Source: Chloroflexota bacterium (GTDB lineage: Bacteria > Chloroflexota > Limnocylindria > P2-11E). From it: 46,295 bases of DNA. The notes below the pieces were generated by a model that ran no database searches, had not been told where the DNA came from, and was given only the letters and a program-made list of their open reading frames with translations. This document shows positions 11,946 to 22,163 of the stretch, one piece after another. A program made the position numbers and the translations under genes. How positions within the stretch are numbered: the first letter of the stretch is position 1; each line of letters opens with the position of its first letter. The DNA is taken from the NCBI GenBank assembly GCA_005889275.1, contig VBFI01000050.1, positions 1 to 46,295 of the forward strand. Reading direction: 5' to 3'.

Positions 11946-14900
11946 AGGTCCTCATCATCGGATCGGGCCCGATCCTCATCGGTCAAGCCGCCGAGTTCGA
12001 CTACGCCGGAACGCAAGCGTGCCGCGCGCTGCGCGAGGAGGGGATCGAGACCGTCCTCGTGAACTCGAACCCGGCGACGATCATGACCGATCCCGGCGTC
12101 GCCGACGTCACGTACCTGGAGCCGCTCACGCCGGAGGTGCTCGAGCGGATCATCGAGCGCGAGCGGCCCGCAGGACTCCTCGCGACCCTCGGCGGCCAGA
12201 CGGGCCTCAACCTCGCGGTCGCCCTCGCCGAGTCCGGCGTGCTCGAGCGCCACGGCGTCCGTCTCCTCGGCACGCCGTTATCGGCGATCCAGCAGGCCGA
12301 GGATCGCGAAGCGTTCAAGCAGCTCCTCCTTTCCATCGGCGAGCCCGTGCCCGCGTCCACGACCGCTCGCTCCGGCGACGAGGCGCTCGACTTCGCGCGC
12401 CGTATCGGCTTCCCGCTGGTGGTGCGCCCGGCGTTCACGCTCGGCGGGACGGGCGGCGGCACCGCGGCGAACGAGGAGGAGCTCCTGGCGCGGGTGGCCC
12501 GCGGGGTCGCCGCTTCGCCGATCGGCCAGGTCCTGGTCGAGCGGAGCCTCACCGGATGGAAGGAGATCGAGTACGAGGTGATGCGCGACGGCGGCGACAC
12601 CTGCATCACCGTCTGCAACATGGAGAACCTCGATCCGATGGGCATCCACACGGGTGACTCCATCGTCGTCGCTCCGTCGCAGACGTTGACCGACAAGGAA
12701 TACCAGATGCTCCGCAGCGCGGCCATCCGGATCATCCGCGCGCTCGGGATCGAAGGCGGCTGCAACGTGCAGTTCGCGCTGGATCCCGATCGTGCGCCGT
12801 CCGACGACCCCGAGGCGCAGGTCCCGTACTACGTCATCGAGGTGAACCCGCGTGTCTCGCGGAGCTCGGCGCTCGCGTCGAAAGCGACGGGGTATCCGAT
12901 CGCGCGGGTCGCCGCGAAGATCGCGATCGGCAAGCGTCTTCACGAAATCCCGAACGCCGTGACGAAGAAGACCACCGCGGCGTTCGAGCCGGCGCTCGAC
13001 TACGTCGTCGTGAAGATCCCGCGCTGGCCGTTCGACAAGTTCGCCGCAGCGGACCGCACGCTCGGCACGCAGATGAAGGCGACCGGCGAGGTCATGGCCA
13101 TCGACCGCACATTCGAAGCCGCGCTGCAGAAGGCGCTCCGCTCGCTCGAGGTGAAGGCGCAGGGTCTGCTGTGGGAGGCGCCCGCCTGGGTCGACGTCGT
13201 CGATCCGACCGAGTTCACCGACCGCTTCCTCACCGGTCCCGCGACCGATGATCGGCTCTGGCGGATCTTCGCGGCGCTCCGCCGGGGCGCGTCGATAGAG
13301 CTGCTGCGCGAGCGCACGCGCATCGACGCGTGGTTCCTCCGCAAGATCGCCCGCATCGTCCGCTTCGCCGAGAACGACCTCCAGGGAAAGACGCCGACGC
13401 CGGCGCTCCTGCGGTCGGCGAAGCGGCTCGGGTTCGCTGATGCGGACATCGCCACGCTCACCGGGATGCTCGCCGCGGATGTGCGGCGACTTCGCCTGCA
13501 GTGGGACATCCGGCCCGTGTACAAGATGGTCGATACCTGCGCCGCCGAGTTCGAAGCGGTCACTCCGTACTTCTATTCGACCTACGAGCAGGAGAACGAG
13601 GCCATGCCGCTCGCCGGGCCGAAGGCGGTCATCCTGGGAAGCGGCCCCATCCGCATCGGCCAGGGGATCGAGTTCGACTGTTGCTGCGTGCAGTCGGCGG
13701 CCGCGCTTCGCGAACGGGGCGTCGCCGCGATCATGGTGAACAGCAACCCGGAGACCGTTTCCACGGACTTCGACGCGTCGGCGCGCCTCTACTTCGATCC
13801 GCTCGACGAGGAGTCCATCGCCGCGATCCTCGACAACGAGGGCATTCCGCTGCCCGTGCTCGCGCAGTTCGGCGGGCAGACCGCGCTCAACCTCGCCGAG
13901 CGCCTCGCTGGGATCGGTGGCGAGATCGCGGGGACGTCGGCCGACGCGATCGGTCTCGCCGAGGACCGCCGTCGCTTCCATGATTTCGCGGACGCGCTCG
14001 GGATTCCGCAGCCTCCGGGAGGCACGGCGGAGTCGCTCGCGGAGGCGCGCGCGGTCGCGAACGAGGTCGGCTACCCCATCCTCGTCCGGCCGTCGTACGT
14101 GCTCGGCGGGCGGGGGATGGAGATCGCCTACGGCGCGGACGATCTCGAGCGATATTTCCATTCCGCGCTCGAGGCGGGAACCGGTCGCGTCCTCGTCGAC
14201 AAGTACCTGCGCGGCAAGGAGGTCGAGGTCGACGCGGTGAGCGACGGCCGCGACACGCTCGTCGCCGGGATCATGGAGCACATCGAGCGTGCCGGCGTCC
14301 ACTCCGGAGACAGCTACGCGGTGTACCCGGCGCAGAACCTCCTTCCCGAGGAGCGGCGCGAGATCGTCGCGCTCACTCGCCGGATCGCCGAGGCGCTCCC
14401 GGTGAAGGGCCTCCTCAACATCCAGTTCATCGTCGAACACGGGAACGTCTGGGTGCTGGAGGTCAACCCGCGGGCGAGCCGGACCGTGCCGTTCCTCACG
14501 AAGGTCACCGGCGTCCCGCTCGTCCGGCTCGCGGTCGCGATCTCGCTCGGCTCGACGCTCGCCGACGAGGGTTACGCGCGCGCGGACGGGATCTGGCCGG
14601 AGGGGTCGCTCGTCGCGCTCAAGGCGCCGGTCTTCTCGATGGCGAAGCTGCTCGACGTCGACACGTATCTCGGACCGGAGATGAAGAGCACCGGCGAGGT
14701 GATGGGCGTCGATCGCTCGTTCGCCCCGGCGCTCTGGAAGTCCCTCGTCGCCGCCGGTCTCGCGCCCGCGCGGAGCGGAAAGATCCTCGTGACCGTCGCG
14801 GACAAGGACAAGCCCGAGGTTCCCGAGATCATCGAGGGGTTCCACTGGCTCGGCTACGACCTCGTCGCGACGTCCGGGACCGCCGCGCTGATCCGCTCGC

Positions 14901-15196
14901 TCGGGATCGATGTCACCGAGGTCCGCAAGCTCGCCGAAGGGAGTCAGGAGATCCTGCAGCTGATCCGCTCGGGCGAGTGCGCCGCTGTGATCAACACGCC
15001 GACTCTCGGCAGGACCGTCGACCGCGACGGGTTCCTCATCCGGCGCGCCGCGGTCGAAGCGCGCGTTCCGTGCCTCACCTCGCTCGACACCGCCCTCGCG
15101 GTCGTCACCGCGCTGCGGGCGAGCGCGGTCGCGCAGCACGTCGCGCCGCTCGCGGAGTACCGCGCGCTGCAGGAGCCGGCCGCGGCGGCCGATTGA
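11942..15196 (+). CDS. carB: carbamoyl-phosphate synthase large subunit
   Basis: [33 protein letters not shown]; second half [22 protein letters not shown]; two ATP-grasp halves. Confidence 0.97.
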   Translation: MKVLIIGSGPILIGQAAEFDYAGTQACRALREEGIETVLVNSNPATIMTDPGVADVTYLEPLTPEVLERIIERERPAGLLATLGGQTGLNLAVALAESGVLERHGVRLLGTPLSAIQQAEDREAFKQLLLSIGEPVPASTTARSGDEALDFARRIGFPLVVRPAFTLGGTGGGTAANEEELLARVARGVAASPIGQVLVERSLTGWKEIEYEVMRDGGDTCITVCNMENLDPMGIHTGDSIVVAPSQTLTDKEYQMLRSAAIRIIRALGIEGGCNVQFALDPDRAPSDDPEAQVPYYVIEVNPRVSRSSALASKATGYPIARVAAKIAIGKRLHEIPNAVTKKTTAAFEPALDYVVVKIPRWPFDKFAAADRTLGTQMKATGEVMAIDRTFEAALQKALRSLEVKAQGLLWEAPAWVDVVDPTEFTDRFLTGPATDDRLWRIFAALRRGASIELLRERTRIDAWFLRKIARIVRFAENDLQGKTPTPALLRSAKRLGFADADIATLTGMLAADVRRLRLQWDIRPVYKMVDTCAAEFEAVTPYFYSTYEQENEAMPLAGPKAVILGSGPIRIGQGIEFDCCCVQSAAALRERGVAAIMVNSNPETVSTDFDASARLYFDPLDEESIAAILDNEGIPLPVLAQFGGQTALNLAERLAGIGGEIAGTSADAIGLAEDRRRFHDFADALGIPQPPGGTAESLAEARAVANEVGYPILVRPSYVLGGRGMEIAYGADDLERYFHSALEAGTGRVLVDKYLRGKEVEVDAVSDGRDTLVAGIMEHIERAGVHSGDSYAVYPAQNLLPEERREIVALTRRIAEALPVKGLLNIQFIVEHGNVWVLEVNPRASRTVPFLTKVTGVPLVRLAVAISLGSTLADEGYARADGIWPEGSLVALKAPVFSMAKLLDVDTYLGPEMKSTGEVMGVDRSFAPALWKSLVAAGLAPARSGKILVTVADKDKPEVPEIIEGFHWLGYDLVATSGTAALIRSLGIDVTEVRKLAEGSQEILQLIRSGECAAVINTPTLGRTVDRDGFLIRRAAVEARVPCLTSLDTALAVVTALRASAVAQHVAPLAEYRALQEPAAAAD

Positions 15197-15197
15197 C

Positions 15198-16322
15198 GTG
15201 AAGCGGCTCGCGATCCTCGCCGTCGCGCTCGCGTCGTGCGTGTCCACGCCGGGCGCACCCGTCGCCAGCGCGCCCGCCGCCTCACCGGCGCCGTCGCGCG
15301 CGAGTCCCACCGCGCTCCCCGCGTCGGGCCTCGGCGCGCTCACCAAGCTCGCCGACGGCACGCTCGTCGTGAGCGTTCCCGATTGCGCGACCACCACGCA
15401 GGGCGGGGGCATCACCGGGTGCGAGCTGCTGGACGCGGCGGCCGATCACGACTCGTTCGTCGGCGTGCTCCGCTGGTCCGACGGGAACTTCGAGGCGAGA
15501 TCGATCGACCTCGCCACCGGCGAGATGCGCACGCTCATCCCCAAGGAGGATCTCGGCATCAAGCTCGAAGACGTCCGCGGCGACCTCGCGATCTTCCTCG
15601 AGACCGACGATCTCGGGGGCGGCAACGTGCACGCGCGGCTCCGTCGGATCCCGTGGCGCGATCCGGCGAAGGCGGACACGCTCGACGAGATCGATCTCGT
15701 CGGCCTGGGTGGTGGCGACACGTGGAACCCGTGGCCGGCGGCGAGGACGAATGGGAAGGACGTCGTCTGGCTCCACGCGGGAGGTCTCTTCGCGAAGCAC
15801 CAGGTCCTCCTCCTCGACGCGAGTGGCCAAAAGCGCACCGTCGTCGAGACGGATCGGGCCGTGTGGTTCGACCTCGACGACGGCGGGCGGATCCCGGTCG
15901 CCGTGTTCAGCGCTGACGGCGCGACCCAGCGCTTCTTCGTGTACCTCGCCGGCGCCGTGCGCGAGATCGGCACCCGCGACGCGGCCGCGAGCGGATACGT
16001 CATGAGCTTCGGGGACGTGATCGGCTGGACGCGCGGGACCGGGGCGGTCCGGCCGATGGACGGGATCGATCTCTGGACCGACACGGGTCGCGCCCTCCGG
16101 ACCGAACGCCCCGAGTCCGGTTGCGTCATCGTCGGGCACACCCAGAAAGACGTCGTCACGGTCTGCCCGTCGGGCACGCATCTGAAGGACGTCCTGACCA
16201 ACGCCCCGATCCGGAACGGGCCGCCCAGCCGTGTCGTGCTCGCCTTCCCCCGCGCGCTGCTCTGGAGGACCGCGGCCGACCTCGCCGCGAACCCGATGGT
16301 CTGGCGGATCACGCTCCTGTGA
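15198..16322 (+). CDS. predicted lipoprotein, beta-propeller-like, unknown function
   Basis: VKRLAILAVALASC lipobox; Ala/Pro/Ser linker; repeated W/D-rich strands. Confidence 0.6.
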   Translation: MKRLAILAVALASCVSTPGAPVASAPAASPAPSRASPTALPASGLGALTKLADGTLVVSVPDCATTTQGGGITGCELLDAAADHDSFVGVLRWSDGNFEARSIDLATGEMRTLIPKEDLGIKLEDVRGDLAIFLETDDLGGGNVHARLRRIPWRDPAKADTLDEIDLVGLGGGDTWNPWPAARTNGKDVVWLHAGGLFAKHQVLLLDASGQKRTVVETDRAVWFDLDDGGRIPVAVFSADGATQRFFVYLAGAVREIGTRDAAASGYVMSFGDVIGWTRGTGAVRPMDGIDLWTDTGRALRTERPESGCVIVGHTQKDVVTVCPSGTHLKDVLTNAPIRNGPPSRVVLAFPRALLWRTAADLAANPMVWRITLL

Positions 16323-16345
16323 GGAAGCGCACGAAGGACCCGTGG

Positions 16346-16750
16346 ATGAGCGCGGCGGACTACGGGCGCACGCTGGCCGGCCTCTCCGTGAACCTCCTCG
16401 TCCGCGACGTCGCGCGCAGCGTCCCCTTCTACACGCGCGTGCTCGACCTGCGGCTGCTGCACGGCGACGCGGACTTCGCCGCGTTCGAACGGGACGGCGT
16501 GCGTCTCCAGCTGCACGCCGACCACACCTACGAACGCATGCCCTGGGCGCCGCGCCTCGCCGAAACGGGGAAGCGCGGTCTCGGAGCGGAGGTGCGGATA
16601 CTGGGCATCGATCCCGACGCGGCCGAGCGCCGCGCGCGTGAGGGCGGGTTCACCGTTCTCGTCCCGACGCGTGACTGGCCTCATGGCTGGCGCGATTGCA
16701 TCGTCGAGGACCCCGACGGCTATACCTTCGCGGTGGGCACGCCGCTGTGA
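16346..16750 (+). CDS. VOC/glyoxalase family protein
   Basis: LSVNLLVRDVARSVPFYTRVLDLRLLHGDADFAAFERDGVRLQLH ... CIVEDPDGYTFAVG. Confidence 0.8.
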   Translation: MSAADYGRTLAGLSVNLLVRDVARSVPFYTRVLDLRLLHGDADFAAFERDGVRLQLHADHTYERMPWAPRLAETGKRGLGAEVRILGIDPDAAERRAREGGFTVLVPTRDWPHGWRDCIVEDPDGYTFAVGTPL

Positions 16751-17574
16751 TCCTCGACCAAGGCGTCGTCCTCTCGACGAGCGAGATCGGGACGCTCGGG
16801 ACGGTCCTGCGGATCGCTACGCCGCGGATCGCCGCGCAGGCGCGCGCCGGCCAGTTCGTCCACGTGCGTCCCGGGACGTCGTTCGAGCCGCTCCTTCGGC
16901 GGCCGTACTCCTTCAATCGCATCGACCGGCAGGCCGGCGAGATCGAGCTCATCGTGAAGCCACTCGGACCCGGCGGCGAGTGGATCGCCTTGCGCCGCGA
17001 AGGCGACGAGCTCGATCTCCTCGGACCCCTCGGCACGCCGTTCGTCGTGCACCGCGGCACGCGCAACCTCCTTCTCGTCGCCGGCGGCACGGGCATCGCG
17101 CCGATGCGCGTGCTCGCGGAGCAGGAGGTCTCGCGGCGGAGCGTCACGCTGCTCATGGGCGGCCGCTCGGTGTCCTACCTCTGGCCGAGCGACCTCCTTC
17201 CCGCCGCGGTCGAGTACGTGACGACGACCGAGGATGGCTCGTTCGGGGTGAAGGGGCGCGTAACCGACGCGCTCACGCCGCTGCTGGAATGGGCCGACCA
17301 GCTCTGCGCGTGCGGCCCGTGGCCGATGCTCGCGGCCATCGGCCGGCTGCGCGAGCAGGCCGAACGCGGGCCGGCCGCTCCCGGTCGTGCGCCGCTCCTC
17401 GACGCACAGATCGCGGTCGAGCAGCACATGGGCTGCGCGATGGGCGTCTGCCGCGCGTGCGTCGTCGTCACCGCCCAGGGGAACGCGCGGGTGTGCCGCG
17501 AGGGGCCGGTCTTCGCGCTCGGCGACATCGCGTTCGACCAGGGCGAGCCCGCGACGGTCGGGATCGTGGCCTGA
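16747..17574 (+). CDS. pyrK: dihydroorotate dehydrogenase electron transfer subunit
   Basis: FEPLLRRPYSFNRID, VAGGTGIAPM, C-x4-C-x2-C...C (GCAMGVCRACVVVTAQGNARVC). Confidence 0.88.
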   Translation: MILDQGVVLSTSEIGTLGTVLRIATPRIAAQARAGQFVHVRPGTSFEPLLRRPYSFNRIDRQAGEIELIVKPLGPGGEWIALRREGDELDLLGPLGTPFVVHRGTRNLLLVAGGTGIAPMRVLAEQEVSRRSVTLLMGGRSVSYLWPSDLLPAAVEYVTTTEDGSFGVKGRVTDALTPLLEWADQLCACGPWPMLAAIGRLREQAERGPAAPGRAPLLDAQIAVEQHMGCAMGVCRACVVVTAQGNARVCREGPVFALGDIAFDQGEPATVGIVA

Positions 17575-18776
17575 TGCCTTTCCGCCGCGAGCGAAAGAAG
17601 GTCGAGCGGCCGATCGACGTGAGCCGCTCGATCGAGGAGTCGCTCGAGGAGGCCGCGGCGGGCGAAGAGGAAGAGGATCTCGCGGATCTGGTGGACCTCG
17701 ACGACGCGACGGCAACCGAGGTGGCCGCGGGCGGACCGGAGCACCCGCCGTCGGATCTCGCGGTGCGGCTGCGCGACGCGCTCTCGTCGGAGGCCCCCGC
17801 GCGCGCGGCCGTCGGACCGTCGCGCGCGACGCACCCGGAGTCCGGCGTCGACCTCGCGGTCGACGCGGCACGCGGTCTCCGCTTGCGCAACCCGGTGCTC
17901 ACCGCATCGGGCACGTTCGGGCAGGGGATCGAGTACGCCGAGCTCATCGACGTCTCGCGTCTCGGCGCGATGGTGAACAAGGGAACGACGCCGAGCGCGC
18001 GCCCGGGCAATCCGCAGTACCGGATCGCCGAGACTCCATCGGGGATCCTCAATTCGATCGGCCTCGAGAATCCCGGCGCGACCGAGGTCGCGCGAAAGTA
18101 CGGGAAGCAATGGGCAGCGCTCGGCGTCCCGGTGATCGTGAACGTCGCGGGCTACAGCGTCGACGACTACGTGTACGTCGTGAGCGAGATGGCCGGGACG
18201 CCGGGTGTGGTCGCCTACGAGCTCAACGTGTCGTGCCCGAACGTGAAGGGCGGGATGCTCTTCGGCTGCGATCCGGGGCTCGCCGCCGAGGTCACCCGTG
18301 CGGTGAAGGCCGAGACCGACCTTCCGGTGATCGTGAAGCTCACGCCGAGCGCCCCGGACGTCGTCGCCGTGGCGCGTGCGTGCGAGGAGGCCGGCGCGGA
18401 CGGCCTCACCGCGATCAACACGGTGCTCGGGATGCGCATCGACACCGCGCGCCGCCGGCCCATCCTCGGCACCGGGAGCGGCGGCCTCTCGGGCCCGGCC
18501 ATCCGGCCGATCGCGGTCCACATCACCTACCAGGTCGCGCAGGCGGTCGGCATCCCGGTGATCGGCGCGGGCGGCGTCACGAGCGCGGAGGACGCCCTCG
18601 AATTCCTGATGGCCGGCGCGTCGGCGGTGCAGGTGGGCACGGCGACGTTCGCGGATCCGCTGGCTCCGCTCAAGGTCATCGAAGGGCTGGCCGCGTACGT
18701 CCGCGAGCAGAGGCTCGGCTCGATCCGCGACATCATCGGAGCCGCGCTGCCCGCTCGCGTCGCGCCCGAGGGCTAG
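17574..18776 (+). CDS. pyrD: dihydroorotate dehydrogenase (class 1B) with ~95-aa acidic N-terminal extension
   Basis: LRLRNPVLTASGTFGQGIEYAELID, KGTTPSARPGNPQYRIAETPSGILNSIGLENPG, LNVSCPNVKGG, IPVIGAGGVTSAEDALEFLMAGASAVQVGTA. Confidence 0.93.
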   Translation: MPFRRERKKVERPIDVSRSIEESLEEAAAGEEEEDLADLVDLDDATATEVAAGGPEHPPSDLAVRLRDALSSEAPARAAVGPSRATHPESGVDLAVDAARGLRLRNPVLTASGTFGQGIEYAELIDVSRLGAMVNKGTTPSARPGNPQYRIAETPSGILNSIGLENPGATEVARKYGKQWAALGVPVIVNVAGYSVDDYVYVVSEMAGTPGVVAYELNVSCPNVKGGMLFGCDPGLAAEVTRAVKAETDLPVIVKLTPSAPDVVAVARACEEAGADGLTAINTVLGMRIDTARRRPILGTGSGGLSGPAIRPIAVHITYQVAQAVGIPVIGAGGVTSAEDALEFLMAGASAVQVGTATFADPLAPLKVIEGLAAYVREQRLGSIRDIIGAALPARVAPEG

Positions 18777-19069
18777 GGCAGAACGCTCCGGAGCATGCTG
18801 GTCACCGGCTCGTCGATGAGCTTCGCGGGGTCCGGCGACAGCCGCTTGCGCTCGTCGGACGCGTAATACCTGCGGTCCGCGGCGGCGAACCCATCGAAGC
18901 CGTCGTAGCCCATGATCCAGACGAACTCGTCCGCGCCTTCGACCCGCCACGCGCCGACGAAGGTGAAGCCGAACTTCTTTCGGAGCGGATAGACGCCCCG
19001 GCGCCATGCCTCGACGAACGCGTCCAGCTGTCCCGGGCGGATCCGGTAATGGCGAAGCTGGTATTCCAT
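18773..19069 (-). CDS. NIPSNAP-family protein
   Basis: MEYQLRHYRIRPGQLDAFVEAWRRGVYPLRKKFGFTFVGAW...FVWIMGYDGFDGF. Confidence 0.75.
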   Translation of the reverse strand: MEYQLRHYRIRPGQLDAFVEAWRRGVYPLRKKFGFTFVGAWRVEGADEFVWIMGYDGFDGFAAADRRYYASDERKRLSPDPAKLIDEPVTSMLRSVLP

Positions 19070-19100
19070 TCTGTCCACCTCGCGGTGGAGGCTAGCGACC

Positions 19101-19319
19101 TCAGCGAAAGCGCAGGACCCCCAGGAAGCGCGGATGGCGGATCGGCCAGGCCGGGTCGTCCGAGACGCGTACCGCGTCGTGGAGCGCGCTCGCGTCGGTC
19201 GCGGTCGACGAGCCGTCGTTATGCTCGATCTCGATTTCGACGTGACCCGCCGGATCGTCGCGATAGCGGATGAGGTCGCCATTCTTCGCGCGATACGTGC
19301 CCTGCGTGAGCTCTTCCAT
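19101..19319 (-). CDS. hypothetical protein
   Basis: MEELTQGTYRAKNGDLIRYRDDPAGHVEIEIEHNDGSS...; plausible composition, operonic position. Confidence 0.4.
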   Translation of the reverse strand: MEELTQGTYRAKNGDLIRYRDDPAGHVEIEIEHNDGSSTATDASALHDAVRVSDDPAWPIRHPRFLGVLRFR

Positions 19320-19341
19320 GAACCCTGCCCCTCCCCCTGGG

Positions 19342-19698
19342 CTAGGTCCGGCGGACTCCGGTTCCCTTCCTCGTGCCAAGCGTCGCCGCCGGTCCTGCGG
19401 CTATCGCGGCGTGCGCGGGTGTCCCTGCTTCGCTGCCACCGTTCGGTGACCCCCAGCGGATGAGGGCTTCGAGCGGTACGCCTCCGGTCGCGACCCAGTG
19501 GTGCGCGTCATCGGAGCCGGCCCCGTCGCAGTACGCCCACGCCCCCGCGTTGACGGTCAGCCCGCCCGCGCCGCGCCGCGATCGGAGCGCGCGGTGCCCA
19601 TCGGCCTGGCAGTCCCAGTGAACGATGTTTCGGGCCAGCTCCTTGCCTCCCACCGGTTTCGCGGAAGCCACTAGAGCACCCGGATTCGCGATTGTCAT
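19342..19698 (-). CDS. hypothetical protein
   Basis: ORF with protein-like composition (NIVHWDCQADGHRALRS...GAWAYCDGAGSDDAHHWVATGG); no family recognised; start uncertain. Confidence 0.35.
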   Translation of the reverse strand: MTIANPGALVASAKPVGGKELARNIVHWDCQADGHRALRSRRGAGGLTVNAGAWAYCDGAGSDDAHHWVATGGVPLEALIRWGSPNGGSEAGTPAHAAIAAGPAATLGTRKGTGVRRT

Positions 19699-19734
19699 TG
19701 CGCCGCGTCATGAAACCGGCATTTGCGCGGGTGC

Positions 19735-20499
19735 TTAACCGGCGACGCGCTCCGCCGCCTCGCGGTCGGACTGGCTTCGGAAGCGATAGCCGCGCCCGGC
19801 GACTGTCTCGATGAAACGCGGCGTGCGCCAGTCGTCCCGGAGCTTCACGCGGAGCTCGCGGATGTGGCGGTCCACGACATTGCTCTCGGTTTCGAACTCG
19901 CCGCCCCAGAGGCTCTGGAGGATTTCCTCGCGGCCCAGCACCCGGCCGGCGTTGGCCGCGAGCAGATACAGCAACGCCTGCTGGATCGGCGTGAGCGAGA
20001 GCTCCTCGTCGCCGACGCGCGCACGCTGCGTGGTGAGGTCGACCTGGATGCCGTCCAGATGGATCTTCGGAACGAGCGGAACGGTGATCCCGTGGACGCG
20101 GCGCATGAGCGCGAACGGGCGCGCCACGATCTCATCGAGCGTGAAGGGGACCTCGATGATGTCATCCGCCCCTGCCTCGAACGCGCGGAGCTTCACGGTC
20201 GTGTCGCGCTTTCGAGTGAACACGAGGCAGGCGAGCCCGCCGTTCGCCGGGCCATGGCCGGCGATCCCCAGGAACGGCTCGTACCGGTCGAGGTCGATCA
20301 ACGCAAGCTGTGGCTTCCAATCGGCGATGATCCGTCGGCACTCGGCCGGATCGGTGGTCGTCCGGGTCACGAAGCGGCCATGGCGGAGCGTGGTCGCGAC
20401 GAGGTTCCCGAGAGCCTCGCCCATCACCAGAAGGGCCCGCGGACCGGTCGCGTCGGGCGCCCGGGTCGCGCCACGCCCCGGGCCCTCGAGTGCACCCAC
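19735..20499 (-). CDS. OmpR/PhoB-like transcriptional regulator with degenerate receiver
   Basis: Degenerate REC (VMGEAL; LALIDLD; VFTRKRD; GADDIIEVPF) plus winged helix ESNVVDRHIRELRVKLRDDWRTPRFIETVAGRGYRF. Confidence 0.8.
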   Translation of the reverse strand: MGALEGPGRGATRAPDATGPRALLVMGEALGNLVATTLRHGRFVTRTTTDPAECRRIIADWKPQLALIDLDRYEPFLGIAGHGPANGGLACLVFTRKRDTTVKLRAFEAGADDIIEVPFTLDEIVARPFALMRRVHGITVPLVPKIHLDGIQVDLTTQRARVGDEELSLTPIQQALLYLLAANAGRVLGREEILQSLWGGEFETESNVVDRHIRELRVKLRDDWRTPRFIETVAGRGYRFRSQSDREAAERVAG

Positions 20500-20552
20500 C
20501 GTCCCGGTCTACGCCCTGAATCGGGCCTCGTCATGACGAGAACTCACGCCTG

Positions 20553-21269
20553 TCAGGCTGTCGGCGTGCCGAGAAAGCGGTATCCCTTTCCCGCGACCGT
20601 GCCGATGAAGCGCGGGCGGCGCGGATCGTCCTTCAGCTTCAGCCGCAGGTTCTTGATGTGATGGTCGACGACGTTGCTCTCCGCGACGAAGTCGGCGCCC
20701 CAGATCGAGTCGAGGATCTCGTCTCGCCCGATCACCTGGCCCGCGTTCGCCGCGAGCAGGTAGAGCAGCGCGAGCTCGATCGCGGTAAGCCGCGGCCGGT
20801 CCTCGCCCATGCGCACGTTCTGGTTCAGCAGATCCACCTCGAGACCGGCGACCTTGATGACGGGGATGAACGGGACCGCATCGCCGTACGTTCGCCGCAT
20901 GAGGGCGAGCACCCGCGCGACCAGCTCCTCGGGAACGAACGGCACGATGACGATGTCGTCCGCGCCGTGCTGGAACGCGGCGAGCTTGACCGCGAGGTCG
21001 CCGCGGCGGGTGAACGCGATCGTCGGGATCCGCTGTCTGCCGGCGCGGGTCCCGAGGAGCGCGAGCGCCCCCTCGCGCTCGACGTCGACGTCCACGATCA
21101 GCAGATGCGGCTTGAACGCGGTGAGCAGGCGATCCGCTTCGTCGACCGAGGTCGCGGTTGCCGTTTCGTAGAGGCCGTGATTCAACGTCAGCGCGACCAG
21201 CTTCGCGAGAGGCCGGTCGGTCTCCACCACGAGGACCCGGGGCTGCCCCTCCAGATGAGTCTTCGTCAT
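20553..21269 (-). CDS. OmpR/PhoB-like transcriptional regulator with atypical receiver
   Basis: REC-like RVLVVETDRPLAK..LLIVDVDVEREG..IAFTRRGD..GADDIVIVPF; winged helix ESNVVDHHIKNLRLKLKDDPRRPRFIGTVAGKGYRF. Confidence 0.82.
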   Translation of the reverse strand: MTKTHLEGQPRVLVVETDRPLAKLVALTLNHGLYETATATSVDEADRLLTAFKPHLLIVDVDVEREGALALLGTRAGRQRIPTIAFTRRGDLAVKLAAFQHGADDIVIVPFVPEELVARVLALMRRTYGDAVPFIPVIKVAGLEVDLLNQNVRMGEDRPRLTAIELALLYLLAANAGQVIGRDEILDSIWGADFVAESNVVDHHIKNLRLKLKDDPRRPRFIGTVAGKGYRFLGTPTA

Positions 21270-21311
21270 GTGACGAGGGTAGACCCCCCGCGAAGTGCGC
21301 GAGCGCCGCGC

Positions 21312-22163
21312 TCAGCGCCGGAGGACGAGGCCGATCTTGCCGAAGGTCGCGCGCGGCTCGGCGAAGACCTTCACGCCGTTCGCTCCGTCGCGCACGAGAT
21401 CGGGGGTGTGGTTCTCCGCCGCGAACTCGATCTCCGCGAGCTGAGTGTGAGCGGCAAGAAGGCGACTGCCCATCTCGTGCACGAGGTGCTGGATCGAGCG
21501 GCTGTTGAACTCGTGGAACGTCCGCTCGATCTCGTCGCGGACCGCGCGCGGTCCAAGGAGACCGAGCCCCTCGCCGACGCCGTCGCGCAGGTCGGCGTAC
21601 CGCCACCACGCATCGAGATGGATCGTGAGCGGGCGATCCACGAGCTCGGGAAGGCTCGTGTACGCGTCGCGGGCGAACGACGCGAACGAGCTTCCCGTCG
21701 TCTTCACGAGGATCATGCCTTCCCAGCCGCTTCGCGCCGCCGTGATCTCGGCCCGGCCTCCTCTCCCGTCGAGCTCGACTCGGGCGACCGCCCCGTCGCT
21801 TCGCGTCGAGCGGAACAGGACCGGGCTCGGACCGCGGTCGCCCGACGCGCCGTCGAGCGGGACCTCGCGAGCCGAGACGCGCAGTACCTCCATGACCGGA
21901 TAGGTCTCGAGGAAATGCCGCCCGAGGAACGCGCACAACCCGAGGAGTGTGGAGCCGCCGTACTCGGCCGCCATCGCGTAGATGAAGTTCTTCATCGTGT
22001 CCGTCGCGACCACTTCGCGGTTGTCGCCCTCGGTGTACGCGCGGAGGAACCGCTCGCCGGTGACGTCGACGTCCACCGACGCCGCGAGCGGCGCCAGGTC
22101 GCGCCCGCCGAGCCGGTAGAAGACCACGTGGGCCTTGCCGTAGCTGATCTCGGTCCCCGTCAT
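21312..22163 (-). CDS. urate oxidase (factor-independent urate hydroxylase)
   Basis: YTEGDNREVVATDTMKNFIYAMA; FNSRSIQHLVHEMG..L...TQLAEIEFAAENHT. Confidence 0.93.
   Translation of the reverse strand: MTGTEISYGKAHVVFYRLGGRDLAPLAASVDVDVTGERFLRAYTEGDNREVVATDTMKNFIYAMAAEYGGSTLLGLCAFLGRHFLETYPVMEVLRVSAREVPLDGASGDRGPSPVLFRSTRSDGAVARVELDGRGGRAEITAARSGWEGMILVKTTGSSFASFARDAYTSLPELVDRPLTIHLDAWWRYADLRDGVGEGLGLLGPRAVRDEIERTFHEFNSRSIQHLVHEMGSRLLAAHTQLAEIEFAAENHTPDLVRDGANGVKVFAEPRATFGKIGLVLRR

Noticed and set aside
12278-15415. 1045-aa minus-strand ORF opposite carB
   Set aside because: Arg/Asp/Glu-rich low-complexity translation typical of antisense frames in high-GC coding DNA; carB on the plus strand is unambiguous
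17175-19007. 610-aa minus-strand ORF opposite pyrK/pyrD
   Set aside because: Arg-rich antisense frame
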